Of a stretch of 64,000 nucleotides of DNA, positions 12,555-25,010 are shown in pieces. Source of the DNA: Symbiodinium natans. Its lineage: Eukaryota > Sar > Dinophyceae > Suessiales > Symbiodiniaceae. The position numbers and the translations under genes are program-made. The stretch lies in NCBI GenBank assembly GCA_905221605.1, contig CAJNDS010000779.1, forward strand, positions 1,682,501-1,746,500. Reading direction: 5' to 3'. The notes below the pieces were generated by a model. The model had not been told where the DNA came from. It did not search any database and saw only the letters and a program-made list of their open reading frames with translations. Each line of letters starts with the position of its first letter. Position 1 is the first letter of the stretch.

Positions 12555-14322
12555 ATGGAGTCCAGTTCCGACTGGGGCCACATCCAGGCTCTTCAGCTAG
12601 GGTTTAGGGTTTAGGGTTTTAGGGTTTAGGGTTTAGGGTTTGGGGTTTGGGGTTTCGGGTTTCGGGTTTCGGGTTTCGGGTTTAGGGCGCTTGGCTTACG
12701 GCCTGGGGTCTTGAGCGTGGGGACTTCCAAGAGGGTCGCCGATTGCCTTGGCCATCCTGCTCCGTTGAGGAAACGTGTGCACAAACCCTAAAAAAAACCA
12801 AACCCGGAACCAGAAACCCTGAACCCTAAACCCTGAGCCAGAAACCCCAGCTAGCCGGGTTCTGTCGAGGTTTACGGGCACAAACGCCCATCTGGGCTGC
12901 CAGCTTTCACCACTTTCACCATGGACTCCACCCCACGTCGAGTAATCGCCAAGTTTAGAAGTCTAAACCCTAAACCCCAAACCCCAAACCCCAAACCCCA
13001 AACCCCAAACCCCAAACCCCAAACCCCAAACCCTAAACCCCAAACCCTAAACCCTAAACCCTAAACCCTAAACCCCAAACCCTAAACCCTAAACCCTAAA
13101 CCCTAAACCCTAAACCCTGCCCGAAGTTGCAAGCTTCAAGCTTCCTCGACACAGGTCTTTCAAAGACGGATGACGGAGTTACAGCAGCGCGTGGCGCGCC
13201 TGCTCATGGCAGCCGCCGGGCTGCAAATTAAGGTGTTTAGGGTTTTTTAGGGTAGGGTTTAGGGTTTAGGGTTTAGGGTTTAGGGTTTAGGGTTTAGGGT
13301 TTAGGGTTTAGGGTTTAGGGTTTAGGGTTTAGGGTTTAGGGTTTAGGGTTTAGGGTGTAGACCACGAGAACCAAAACAACTCTTACGGTCATGCACCCTG
13401 TACTGCCATTATTTCCTATGAAGGTCTATAAGCCATAAACCCTATACCACCGTAACTCCTATTAAGGCAATAGCCCTAAACCCTAAACCCTAAACCCTAA
13501 ACCCTAAACCCTAAACCCTAAACCCTAAACCCTAAACCCTAAACCCTAAACCCTAAACCCTAAACCCTAAACCCTAAACCCTAAACCCTAACCCTAAACC
13601 CTAAACCCTGGCGGATTGTCATAGTGAGAACCTTCCGAGCGAGTCCTTGCCTGCCTTGTCCGAGTGCGAGAGCCGAAACCCTAAACCCTAAACCCTTTTA
13701 GGGTTCATGTGGGAACCTAGTAGCAGCTGTCTACTCGGGGACCTGGAGGTGATTAGGGTTTAGGGTTTAGGGTTTAGGGCTAGGGTTTAGGGCTAGGGTT
13801 TAGGGTTTAGGGCTAGGGTTTAGGGTTTAGGGTTTAGGTTTTTGGGGGCAGGGAGGCAGGCGGAGCGCGAGCGCAACAAAAGTTGTGCAGCTCAAGGTTG
13901 AGCAGGTGCTCGCATTGCTTGTTACTGAGCTACGAATTGCTTAAGAACCCCCCCCCAAAAAAAAAAATAAAACTTCCTTATTAAGGGTAATGTAGGGATT
14001 ATTCTGTTTCATTCTTAAAAAACTTCCTTATTAAGGGTAATATGGGTATAACTATTTGTGTTTATTCTTCTCGGGGTTCTTAAGCAAGTAGTAGTGAGAG
14101 TGTTAATGTATGTGTGTCTGCATGCTTCACAATTTCACACACATATCAGATGCTCATGCCAGATGTGTTGTAGATTTCGGGATCTCCAGGTTCGCGCGCG
14201 GATTCGCGTCCTTTTGGAACACGCAGGGATATGTCATCTTAGAGCACGACCTCCGCGATGCATGCATTGCGTTTCCCCTAAACCCTAAACCCGAAACCCT
14301 AAACCCTAAATCCTAAATGCTC

Positions 14323-14354
<32 letters not shown>

Positions 14355-17121
14355 CTTCGGGGGCCGTACTTCTAGGGTCGTGGTGAAGGGCATCTTTGCC
14401 ACATCGCAACAGGGCTCCCCTCGATGACTCAACCTAAACCCTAAACCCTATAAACCCTATAAACCCTATAAACCCTAAACCCTAAACCCAAAGCCGAGGT
14501 GTTAAAGGGTCGGGCGAGGCCCGAGGTCTTCGATGCGGAGGCATCTGCCAGGTTCAATCGGCAACTTATTGGCGCGGCCGCTTGGATTCTCATGAACCCA
14601 GAGGGTTTAGGGTTTAGGGTTTAGGGTTTAGGGTTTAGGGTTCAGGGTTCAGGGTTTAGGGTTTAGGGTTTAGGGTTTAGAGACCCCAGCTACCCCTTCG
14701 TTTGTTGAGGAATACACCTTATAGTAGGATCCCATCGTACCTTATAACGTAAGAGTTCTAAATTCCTTCCTTAAGCAGGTATTCGACTCTTTGGGGGAGA
14801 CTCTGCGTTTCATGTTTCGGGGCTCCCGTGGGTGTCTTGAGAGAGAGAGAGAGAGAGAGCGTAAAAAAGCCTTCCGCTTGTTTTAACTTTCTCGGGGGCT
14901 CCTCATTTGGAGCATTGTTTGAGATACTTCGTGGGGACCTGCATTTAGTGAAGCCCACCCTAAACCCTAAACCCTTACCCCCCCCCCCCCACCCCCTCGC
15001 CCTCCCTGCAGGTTTTGCGCCAGTGCCCCCAGATTGCTGAGCAGATGGCCCCTTACCTGAAATGGTCCGGGCTTCGGTGTTAGGGCTTCGGTTTTAGGGT
15101 TTAGGTTTAGGGTTTCTTCAGCTGCACCCCCTTATACTAACAGTCCTTAATAGGGATTGCAATCGGGGCTACTATCATCCTTATTAAGGGCTGTGAGTAT
15201 AGGGGGGACTTCCCAAATGGGGGGGGGGGGAAAGTGAGCGGTGCCCTTTGCGGAGGTTCCAACATCAAGCATTAGGAGGGCGGACCTGCGTTGGGAAATG
15301 CCCACAACATCGGCTCTGCAGATTTCAAAGGGAGGGTAGGGGATGCTTTCAGGATGATGCAGTTAGCACACCTCGGCGCTCGAATGATGCGTGGTTCCCC
15401 CCAGGCCTAGACAGAGGCCGCATACGTTCACGTGCTGGTATATGCTTAGAACGCCGACATAGCTCGGCAACCTGCAATTTGCTGCCGAAGATATGTAGTA
15501 TTGTGAGCGGCACGGGGCATGCTCACAGTCGACCCCAGAAGCCGCGCTGAATTGACGGAATCCCTGACGATGCTTTCCAGCACGCCAGATAGTGGAATCG
15601 GTAATGCGGGAGGGAACGCCTGCTAGTTTCAGAGACCTCTTCAGAAATCCTAACCCAAAACCGCGCACAGACCATGCAGCACAAACGCTAGACACTCACT
15701 ATCCTTTCCCATCCTCTCCCATAGAAAAAGCATGGGACTCTACCTTTGACCCCTAAGGTTGTACCCCTTGGGTTTGGGGACTCTTTCTAAAGATCCTCTA
15801 AGGGAATATAAGGGCCCGATTAGCAGCAAATGACCTTAGCCCCTGAACCCTAAACCCTAAGCCCTAAGCCCTACGCCCTACGCCCCACGCCCTAAGCCCT
15901 AAGCCCTAAGCCCCAAGCCCCAAGCCCCAAGCCCCAAGCCCCAAGCCCCAAGCCCCAAGCCCTAAGCCCTACCCTAGAAACCCTAAACCCTACACTCCAG
16001 GAAGGGAACAAAACGGCCCTATGAGGGAAACCCGAAACCTTGGCAAAAGACACTAAACCCTGAACCCTAAACCCGAAAACCTAAACCCTAAACCCTAAAC
16101 CCTAAACCCTAAACCCTAAACCCTAAACCCTAAACCCTAAACCCTAAACCCTAAACCCTAAACCCTAAACCAAGCCGAGGTTGGCATGTCCAGCCTTCTT
16201 CGCAAGCTCAACGCGACGGCCCTTGCGCCGATGTCGTCGTTCCTGGCGCTGCTTCAGGAGGGTTTGGGGTTTAGGGTTTAGGGTTTAGGGTTTAGGGTTT
16301 AGGGTTTAGGGTTTAGGTTCAAAATGGCTTGGGGCATAATTTGTTCACGGTACCTACACTCAATAAGGAATAGAAACTTCAGTTTTTAAGTATCGTCCCA
16401 ACCATGAACTAGAAACCCTAAGCCCTAAACCCCTGAACCCCCTAAGTCTTTAAACTAAAGACCCCCCCAAAAAAAGATACCCTGGTGAACGGAAAATTAA
16501 GTTTTTGAATATGATCCCAACCATGGTCTCTAAGTCTTTAAACTAAAGACCCCCCCTAATCCCTAAACCCTTAACCCCTTAACCCTTAAACCCTAAACCC
16601 TAAACCCCCCGGTGGGAGCCTCTGAGTCGGCTCTTTGGGTCTTTGGGAGTTTCTCCTAGTTGTAGAAAGCACCCTATGCTAGGGTTTAGGGTTTAGGGTT
16701 TAGGGTTTAGGGTTTAGGGTTTAGGGTTCACGGGTGCAATGCAGTCCGAGCGCTTCATTTGGACTCCTTATTCTCGGTCGTGCTTGTACTCGCGACATGA
16801 ACAGGACTGCATCGATTGCACGCAGCACAGCAAGTGGCTTGGCTTAAGACCTATTATGCCGCAAGGACCCATGTCCACCTATATAGCATGTAAGGAGCCC
16901 AAGTATATAGGTACTAAACCCTAAACCCTAAACCCCAAACCCTAAACCCTAAACCCTAAACCCGTTTTCTTCGGAGAACTTCGACCCGCCACCGCCGACA
17001 CTTTCCAAAAGATCCCGGTAATTCTCGTATATCGCCCCATTTTGCGTCCGAGTCGCTCGATGAGAAGTTGTCTTATCCTGTTTTACGGAGCCTTGTAAGG
17101 GTTTATGGTTAACCCTAAACC

Positions 17122-17153
<32 letters not shown>

Positions 17154-20100
17154 ACCCTAAACCCTAAACCCAAACCTTAAACCCTAACCCTCCCCGCCAA
17201 AAAAAATGGGTACATCAAGCCGCCGGGCAGGAATGGCATCCCTAGAACGCCCGAGTGAAGGTAGTGTAGGGTTTAGGGTTTAGGGTTTGGGGTTTTTTTA
17301 GGGTTTAGGGTTTCGGGTTCAGGGTTTAGGGTTTGGGGTTTAGAACCCGTGCCCTTTTTGTAACCCCTGCGCATGGAGTGAGGCTTTAGGGTTTAGGGCT
17401 GAGGGCTGAGCATCCGCGCATTTTGAAGGCTGGGTTTAGGGTGCACTGCAGAGCGGGAACGGGCTGGGCAGAAAGGGCAGCAGCCGAGTCCCTTGTGAAA
17501 AAGGGTTTAGGGTGCTTTAAAAAGGGCTTAAGGCAAGGATTTGGGCATTTCGGACCGAACGAGTTGTTGTGATGGCACTTTGCTACCCATCCTTTGGCCA
17601 TGGACAAGTTTTCTGTAGCCACGGACAGACGACCATGGAATGGGAGTCGCCAGTCGTTCACACGATGTCGTTTGGTTCTTTTGAAGCTTGAGATGGAAGG
17701 TTTACGAAATTTGGGGTACCTTACCGGGGAGGGAATCCTCCTATTTGGGGGTCTATTTTAGGGGTCCCCTATGTTCGTAAACCTCCAGATTGTCTACTGC
17801 CTTCCAACGTAGGCAAAGGTACAGAGGACAAGATTGCATCCTTTGCAGATGAAGTGCTCTCGGGGACGGGTGGGGCGGGGGAACCCTAATCCCTAAACCC
17901 TAAACCCTAAACCCTAAACCCTAAACCCTAAACCCTAAACCCTAAACCCTAAACCCTAAACCCTGAACCAAACATGGGACTCTGCCTTGGAGTTCGGAAA
18001 GGTTGTATCCTTGGGTTTGGGGACCCTTTTTCTCTTAGTGGCTGAGTGAGCACGCTTTACACTTAGATACTAGAATCCCCTATGGAACTGAAAGTGTACA
18101 CTGTTTGGGGGGCTTATGAGCCCAGCAACTAAGTAAGATCCCTAAGGGAATACAAGGGCCATATTGGGAGTATAGTATTGGGGGAAACCTTCAGGGGAAC
18201 CATCTTAGGGGTTCGAGTCTTCATCCCTTGGACACTAAACCCTAGTTCCTAAACCCTAAGCCCTGAGCCCTAAGCCCTAAACCCTAAGCCCTAAACCCCA
18301 TCCCTTGAGGTGGTGGGCCTGGCATGACAAACAGGGGCAGGCGAGTCAGCGAGCCAGCAAGAGGCAAGACAAAGGCCACCTCGGGGTTCAGGGTTTTGGG
18401 TGCAGGGTTTAGGGTTCAGGATTTTGGGGTTTAGGGTTCAGGTTTTAGGGTATTGGGTTTAGGGTTTTGGGGTTTTGGGTTTTGGGTTCAGGGTTGTTTG
18501 TTTGAGAGCACGTGGCATGATGCTCTCAAGCTGGATTTGTCTCAAACACGGGAGTTCGAGGTAGTTCGAGGGTGTGGGCCCCTTGTGTTGTGGATGCTTG
18601 AGTTGGGGGATGGAACTGCTGGGGCTACAGAGACAGGGCCAGGGCGTGAGACGTGCCCTAACTCTCTTAAACGCTTAAGCACCTTAGCCCACTGGACTTG
18701 GAGCCCTTTCAAAGGGTTTAGGGTTTGGGGCTTCGGTTTCTAAATCCCTAAACCCCTGCATTTTGCCAAGTGTCACTTCATGCGACGGTACACTTGTGCC
18801 AGCGGTGTGTGAGATCTGCAGTGGTGGGTCAGCTAGGCCCGGGTGTCCAGAAACATGGCTTAGAAGAGACGGACCATGAAGGTTCTGAAACTCTAGCCTC
18901 AGTACTACCCAAAGAAGCCCCCCCAAGTAGCACTAATGTCTGTAAGGTTCCCTGTGCGGGTGGGGTGTTGGATCTTGGGAAGTTTGGGGTTCAGCACCCA
19001 GGCGATGGCATCCGAGAAAACGACAGCCACAAAGACATTGAGCAAGGGCTCGTTTGAAGATGCTCGCGGGGCTTTCCTGGGCTAGTGCCAACTTCTTCAA
19101 TCGTCACATACATCGTCACCTAGCACACCCTTAGGCCCTGCGCAACAAGAAACTTTAGCAACTAGGACCCAGTAAAGGCCCTGATTCCTTTTCTGGGGTT
19201 CCCTTACCAGTGCTAGCTTACTTGTGGGTCTGCATTTTATTTAAAGCCTTAAACCCTAAACACCCGGGCCCTACTCTCCCCCGCAGGTAGCAAGGAGGCA
19301 AAGTTGGACAAGTCCACGGGAATGGTTACTAAGCCTCCCAGCCTGCACAAGGTTTCAGAGGCTTGCAACACCACGCAACCTTAGCTGCCTATAGAAGTAA
19401 ATAGTACCCCTGTAGGTGTATCTATATATATATATATATATAATATGTGTGTGTATGTGTACATATACATCTATATATATATATATTGGATGGATACGTA
19501 CACACATGTACGTACTAAATGTAGGTAGACGTGCCTCTTTTGTTTTCATTGTTTCCCTCTCTGTATATATCGTTTGGGGAAGATGGTTTTGTTTAGGGAT
19601 GTTTAGGGCACAGTTGTGTGGAGCTCAGCTGCGAGAGTGCGAGAGTTTGGGCACAGGCTGCAACAATGGCTCGTAAGGTTCTTAGAGGATCTACGTTGGG
19701 ATGTTCCAGTCCTTAATAGGGATTTTGGTACCCCTTATTGTAGTCCATCCCATTTGGAAAGCATGTTTTCGAACCTGTCGAGGTTGATGGTTTCGACCAT
19801 GGGCATTTGCTCGATCTTGGCCCGGCGCTCGGCCCACGCTGTCCATTAAGCGAGGAGCCAATTTTCCTCCTAAATTGCCTTAAACCAGCTAGGGATCCTT
19901 AATGGTTTACCGTATAGATTCCTTAACTAAGGGGTTTTGGGCTTTTTTGGCAGTCCCAACCTGTAGACACTTGTGGAGATTCGATGGCATCACCTTGGCC
20001 CGCCTTACCAGTTCTGTGGCCCGGCTGCCTCGTGCTGGACTCTTACCGTCAGGCACAGAGTAGCCCCAAAACCTTCCTGAGAACGCCCTTTGGGCAAAAA

Positions 20101-20323
20101 AACCCTTAAAATTAAGAGTCCTTCGAGCCTTAGGGTTAGGTCCTCGGCCGCATGTCCTTATCAACCGTGTGCTGCCCAAGGCGACCGCCTTGAGCAAAGC
20201 TTCGGCCTTGATCCAAGAACGGATCAACAAGCTCGTCGACGATCGACACCTAAAAACAAAGGCAGGATGGGACAGGGCGAAAACCTCAATCGCAACGAAA
20301 GCCTTGGTGATGATGACCTCCGC

Positions 20324-20361
<38 letters not shown>

Positions 20362-23300
20362 ATGAATGCCTGGGTGTGTAGATATGATACGTACTGCTCA
20401 TGGTCATAGGCACATGTCTGTGAGTTTACTCAGCCTTCACGTCTGGTGCCCTACTGCTGTTGCTACGACTGCTGCGCTCGTTGCCTTCGTCCTACCGTAT
20501 GCACAGTAAGTGCAGGTGTGTGCAGGCATTGGAAGGAGATGTTGTGGTTCTCAGTCAACTCAGAGCTGAATCTTGTTTATCCGTAAGCCTGGATCCCGGA
20601 TGTTGGAACAAGCAGCCTGCAACGTGAGAAATCTAGACGTCACGTTCCTTGACCAGGTCTACATCATCGACGATGACTACTTGTGCCTTGTTCTTGCTGT
20701 AGTGGGGCTTATTGTACAACAGTATGTATCTTGATGGAAGTAAGCAGCAAGTTTCATTCGCCGGCAGGTCCTGTTGTAAACATGTGGGAGGGAACGTTTC
20801 AGCAACCTTCGTGTTCGTGCCCTGATCGGCCTGTGAAAGGCCGGGGACCTACCATTGCCGTAAGGTTCCAAGGGCCCCTACTACAGAGAGACTGGTACCT
20901 CAGGGTCTTCAAATCCTGTGTCGAGGTTTTAAGGGCCTTGGGGTGTAAACCCCTTCAGCCCACATCTGCTGTAGCCCTTCTGCAAGTTTCAACCCCGAGG
21001 AACGCCTATTCGATAAACAGCTCACCGGCTCAATCGACATCCTCCACGTTGAATGCCCGGAGGCCAGCTCTGGGCTTCGGACTTCTAGTTTATCTAGGCC
21101 GTGCTTCGGGACATTTTTAATTCATGCCCAAAATCCCTATTATAAATACACTTACAATTGCCAGCCTTGATTTTTCGGAACTGAAAATTATGGTATATAG
21201 GGTTTAGGGTAGTTGGGGGTTTGGGGATTCGGCCTGGTTTGCAAAGGATTTAGGGATTCGATGTTCTGCGTTTTTTTCGGAATTTTGTTTGCTCAACCGC
21301 CTCACCACTGCACCTACTATAGCTAATAGGGGTCAGAAAAACTAGTAGCAGTATTCCCTTAGTTATCGTCCCTAATTATCATTATTATACTATAAGAACC
21401 CCCCCCCAAAAAAAAAAAAAAATCTCATTCTTAAAGCCCCTATATTGCACACTTGCACACTTCAACATAGAGGCTATTCTGTCCTGGCACCGTCAAGGCC
21501 TGCAAAACTTTCATGCGTGATATGGGGCTACAAGCACTGGCCTTGGCTCGCAGGAGCTAAGAGGCGTAGATTCTGACCCTCATCTCTTAAAATGACCTCT
21601 CAGTACGACAACGGAAACCCACCAACTCGCCACTGACCGTGACAACCGTTGCGTCCCAGGAATCGCAAGAAGGGTGGCGCCCGAAGCGTGGCGGGGTCTG
21701 TGAGTGCCATGCCTTATCAGTGAGTGGTGTAGAAGAGGTGGATGAAAGCCTGCAGAAGCCTCAAGCATGAGAACCGAGAGACAGTACGCGTGTTCTTGCA
21801 CTAGGTTTCAAGGGTTTAGGGTTTAGGATTTGGGGTCAAAGCGTGCCCGTGTGGGCCTAACTTGGTTGAGAGCCCGGTCGGGCTAGCAGCACATGACTTA
21901 CGTTCACGAAGTTGGCCCCCCCAATGTTATTTGAAGCAAATTCAGACTTAAGGGGTCCACATAGAGCCCGTCAAGTTGCGAAGGGTCTGATAAGCAGCAA
22001 TTGAAGTGCTGCCCAAACCCTAAACCCTAAACCCTAAACCCTGCATTGGCTGGAGTAGGTTCGGGAGCTGGGGTGGCTCATAAGGTAGCTGGGAGCACTG
22101 CCGTTTTGGGTATATGGCAAGACCCCCCCCCCCCCCCAACGGCACCTAGGCAGGGTGTGGGTATACTGGGAATAAGACAATTCTCCTAAGATTGTCTTGT
22201 ATCTTTTTGGGAGGGTGGGTGGTGCCATATACCCAAAAATCTGGAATGGACTCAGCTAACTTCATATCCCTTTTGTCGTGTTTTGGATGCTTCGGACTGA
22301 CAATAGAGTTGGAAGCTGTGGTGATGAAACCCTAAACCCTAAAGCCTAAACCCTACTTGTAGGGTAAGGATTTCTCTGAGCGGTTCCGGGATGATGCGAG
22401 ATAGGGGTCGTCAAGCCTGGCGTCATCCCACCCCTAAACCCTCTAAACCCGAATCCCTAAACCTTATACCCTAAACCCATCCGACCACAATGAGGAGCAC
22501 CCTCTCAACGGAGCGCGCGAAGCCAAAGAACCCAGCTTGAGGCTGCGGCAACTTGTTCGGCTTAGGGTTTCGGACTGGGAGTTGGGGAGGGCGTCGAACC
22601 AAAGGGCCGCAGGGCTTATAGGCTTGGTAGCCCAGTGGTACCCTTTTCCCTTTGTTTGCTTCAAGGTTCCCTTTTTCAAGTAGCCAACCCCAAAAAGGGT
22701 GCCCTTATTGTAATATGATTACTGGGCTAAAAAGTAGGTTTAGAGTCTAGGCGCCAGAGGCATCACTTTGTCAGCCTCCGGGGTCTTCTGGGAGATCTCA
22801 TCGTCAGGGAGCTCTTGGGCAAACCTAAGGTTTAGGGTTTAGGGTTTAGGGTTTAGGGTTTAAGGTTTAGGGTTTAGGGTTTAGGGTTTAGGGTTTAGGG
22901 TTTAGGGCCTAAACCCTTAATCCCTCAACCCTTGACCCCTGCATGTCAGATGTCGAGCTGCTACTCAGGCCCAGGATGCACGAACACAGGGTTAAGGGTT
23001 TGGGGTTTAGGGTTCGGGGTTTAGGGTTTCGGGTTTAGGGTAGAATGGTGAAAGAGGCTTTCGCTGTTGGAGAGCTTCTGTCGCAATGGGCTCTCGAACT
23101 TTCCATCCTATACCTGAAGCCCCAATGCTCTGAAACAAGCCTATGCTGAAGCCCAGGATCCTGAAGCCTTGAGCCCTAATCCCTAGTCCCTACAACCCTT
23201 GCCTGGGCGTGCGATAGCCGTGAGAGTCGAAAATCGAAACCCTAAACCCTAAGCCCTAAACCCTAAGCCCCAAGCCCTAAGCCCTAAGACCTAACCCTAA

Positions 23301-24047
23301 ACCCTAAACCCTATAACTCTTTGGTGCCAGGACATAACCGAAGACCCGCGGGAGTCCGGGAGTCAGCTCAGCATCATTTGCACGGAGGCCGTGTTTGAGG
23401 CCTGGACCCGGTTTAGGGTTTAGGGTTTAGGGTTTAGGGATTTAGGGTTTAGGGTTTTTCTTCCAAGAGCTGCAATAGATTCCAGTTGCAAGCTTCCCCC
23501 AACCCCAACTTCCCCGACCCGCGCGGTTGTTGACAACATCGCGGTCCCTGTCTTTTTGTTTGTTCCTCTTTTTTTTTTTTTTTTTTTTTGGGGGGGGGGG
23601 GGGGGCTCAGGGTTTAGGGTTTAGGGGGTCTTTCGTAGATCTGAAATTGTAGCTCCTCTTCTTGGGTTACTTGGATTCTTTTCAGGCATCAAGTTATTCC
23701 AGGGTTCTTAAGGGAGGGGGATTCAAAGGGGTATGCAACCCAACGTTCCCTAACACTCCCCACTACTCCCTAAGGCTCCCGAAAGCTTCCCTGCGGTTCC
23801 CTAGGTACCTACCCCCTAAACCCTAAACCCTGAAGCCTAAAACCTAAACCCTAAACCCTAACCAGCGTGTGCGCCAGTGTGAGAGTCGAAACCCTAAACC
23901 CTAAACCCTACACTCTAAACCCCCTCCCTGAAGAGCCCTTTAAGATAGCCATCAAGTCCACTTCCCCGCAGGCGCTGGAATGGGAAATCGACTGGACCGC
24001 CCCAACCTCTGCGAACTATGGGCGGCTTGGGCTTGCCAGCTTATGGG
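12555..24047 (+). CDS. Dispersed exon candidates, unknown protein(s), 5' half of gene 2
   Basis: I do not recognise this product. Exon-like segments with sensible splice sites and no stops are 12555-12597 (starts MESSSDWGHIQ, a possible N-terminus), 13155-13232 (VFQRRMTELQQRVARLL), 14499-14604, 15012-15076 (VLRQCPQIAEQMAPYLKW), 16180-16261 (VGMSSLLRKLNATALAP), 19287-19351 (GSKEAKLDKSTGMVTKPP), 23331-23410 (DITEDPRESGSQLSIICTEA) and 23936-24047 (PFKIAIKSTSPQALEWEIDW). Weaker ones lie near 17205-17258, 19980-20062, 20165-20325 and 22952-22990. Most are sandwiched between an upstream CCCTAAA block and a downstream TTTAGGG block. Phases do not all agree between neighbours, so exons are missing or several genes are mixed. 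The entry is a container for these segments, not a finished model. Confidence 0.4.
12964..13119 (+). repeat. Interstitial telomere block, CCCTAAA with CCCCAAA stretch
   Basis: A run of CCCCAAA variants (about 12971-13030) precedes CCCTAAA units; lies upstream of exon 13155-13232. Confidence 0.95.
13241..13357 (+). repeat. Interstitial telomere block, TTTAGGG
   Basis: About fifteen units downstream of exon 13155-13232, opposite in strand sense to the upstream block. Confidence 0.95.
13471..13609 (+). repeat. Interstitial telomere block, CCCTAAA
   Basis: About nineteen units, one of the longest uniform blocks in the window. Confidence 0.95.
13930..14094 (+). mobile_element. Inverted-repeat element, family C, with internal duplication
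   Basis: CTACGAATTGCTTAAGAACC ... GGTTCTTAAGCAAGTAGTAG flanked by TGAG on both sides (13926-13929, 14095-14098). An AACTTCCTTATTAAGGGTAA segment occurs twice inside. Confidence 0.82.
14326..14357 (+). repeat. TTC microsatellite
   Basis: About ten CTT units. Confidence 0.95.
15126..15215 (+). mobile_element. Inverted-repeat element, family A
   Basis: CCCCCTTATACTAACAGTCC ... AGTATAGGGGGGACTTCCCAA, about 90 bp; the left tip is shortened. Confidence 0.75.
15751..15832 (+). mobile_element. Inverted-repeat element, family F
   Basis: Starts CCCTAAGGTTGTACCCCTTG, internal AAGGGAATATAAGGGCCC. The right end is truncated. It matches the element at 17990-18210 without the nested insertion. Confidence 0.6.
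15838..15990 (+). repeat. Variant telomere-like block, CCCTAAG/CCCCAAG
   Basis: Locally homogeneous runs of variants: CCCTAAG, CCCTACG, then at least seven CCCCAAG in a row. This suggests local tandem amplification of a mutated unit. Confidence 0.9.
16075..16172 (+). repeat. Interstitial telomere block, CCCTAAA
   Basis: About fourteen units upstream of exon 16180-16261; TTTAGGG units follow that exon at 16262-16318. Confidence 0.95.
17876..17967 (+). repeat. Interstitial telomere block, CCCTAAA
   Basis: About twelve units; no exon seen within 300 bp. Confidence 0.95.
17990..18210 (+). mobile_element. Inverted-repeat element, family F, interrupted by family D
   Basis: Left part reads GGTTGTATCCTTGGGTTTGG; right part returns with AGGGAATACAAGGGCC and closes with GGGGAACCATCTTAGGGG. 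The interruption is the family D element. Confidence 0.7.
18034..18133 (+). mobile_element. Family D element nested inside a family F element
   Basis: CTTAGTGGCTGAGTGAGC...CCCAGCAACTAAG, inserted in the middle of the family F element at about 17990-18210. The uninterrupted F copy at 15751-15832 shows the target. This dates D activity after that F insertion. Confidence 0.8.
19755..20330. other. Coding-like segments on both strands
   Basis: On the - strand 19760-19840 reads AERRAKIEQMPMVETINLDR; on the + strand 20165-20325 reads ASALIQERINKLVDDRHLKT. Each looks protein-like, but their strands conflict, so neither was placed firmly. Confidence 0.3.
22085..22245 (+). mobile_element. Inverted-repeat element, family H
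   Basis: CCGTTTTGGGTATATGGCAA ... GGTGCCATATACCCAAAAAT with inner AAGACAATTCTCC/ATTGTCTT arms and a poly-C run. A distant relative lies near 38330-38390. Confidence 0.65.
22623..22734 (+). mobile_element. Inverted-repeat element, family B
   Basis: CTTGGTAGCCCAGTGGTACC ... ATTACTGGGCTAAAAAG, about 112 bp with the family's central GGTTCCC and GCCAACCCC blocks. Confidence 0.8.
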
Positions 24048-25010
24048 GTTGAGGGTTTAGGGTTTAGGGTTTAGGGTTTTGGTTTAGCCTAATTCGAAAC
24101 CCTTTGACCTCTTGATTGAGCTGCGGAACCGAAGCCTCGGGCCTCTTTCCCAGCGTCGGGTGTGGGGGGGCTAATGGCTCACGGAGTGCTCCGTGCTTGG
24201 TGTTTGTTTGGTCTAAGGCTAGTTGCATGGGCTCTGGATATGGTCCCTCATCTCCTTGACAGGGTTCTGAAGTATGGGCCCTTGAGTTTGATGTGGTATA
24301 TGAGGGGTATATAACAAGGGGGTTGCCTTTTAGATTTTGGACCAGACGGGTGTGTCATTTTCGTGTGAGCAAGGGCGTGTTGGTTCAGAGTGCAGGGTTA
24401 ACTTTGCTGTCGCCTCGGATGTTAACAAATACAGTAGAACACCTCAAAAAAAACAATATAGCAACATAACAGCATTGTGGCAATAACATAGTAGGATAAT
24501 GGGTTGGTATAATGATATTATAACGAATATAACGATGTGGCATATTCAGGCAATAATCTGCCAATTTTAGGGTTTAGGGTGTAGGGTTTAGGGTTTAGGG
24601 TTTAGGGGTAGGAGTATGAATTTTCACTGATGCCTTCGACGGTCCATGCTTGGGAGGTTCCCTCCACTGCTTTCAACCGTGAACTAGTTTAGGGTTTAGG
24701 GTTTAGGGTTTCGGGTTTAGGGAATAACTCAACATACCCCAAACCCATACCACTCAACCTATAGCAGGAGAATATATAGAAGGATTTCGCCATACCCCTT
24801 CACCTCTTGGTATGCCCAAGGGGTATGTTGAACATTTCCTGGATTTAGGGTTTTGGGCTTAGGGGTCTCAACTCGAGTTGCTTAAAGATTCTTATTTGGA
24901 GAACTGCGCCTACTTTACCTGTAAAGTCTTCGTTGACCCTAAGCCCGAAACCCTAAACCCTAAAACCCGAAACCCTAAAACCCTGTGGTTCCCCAACTCT
25001 ATGGAGAGCC

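Larger units (their letters stand above)
20330..22950 (+). other. Stretch without a firm gene
   Basis: GA tract, then mostly unique DNA with half of a family C element (21388-21440), a family H hairpin (22085-22245) and a family B element (22623-22734). Short open frames here show no recognisable domain. Treated as intronic or intergenic. Confidence 0.4.

Noticed and set aside
12960-13610. CRISPR-like array
   Set aside because: Seven-base telomere units without spacers; a eukaryotic interstitial telomere block.
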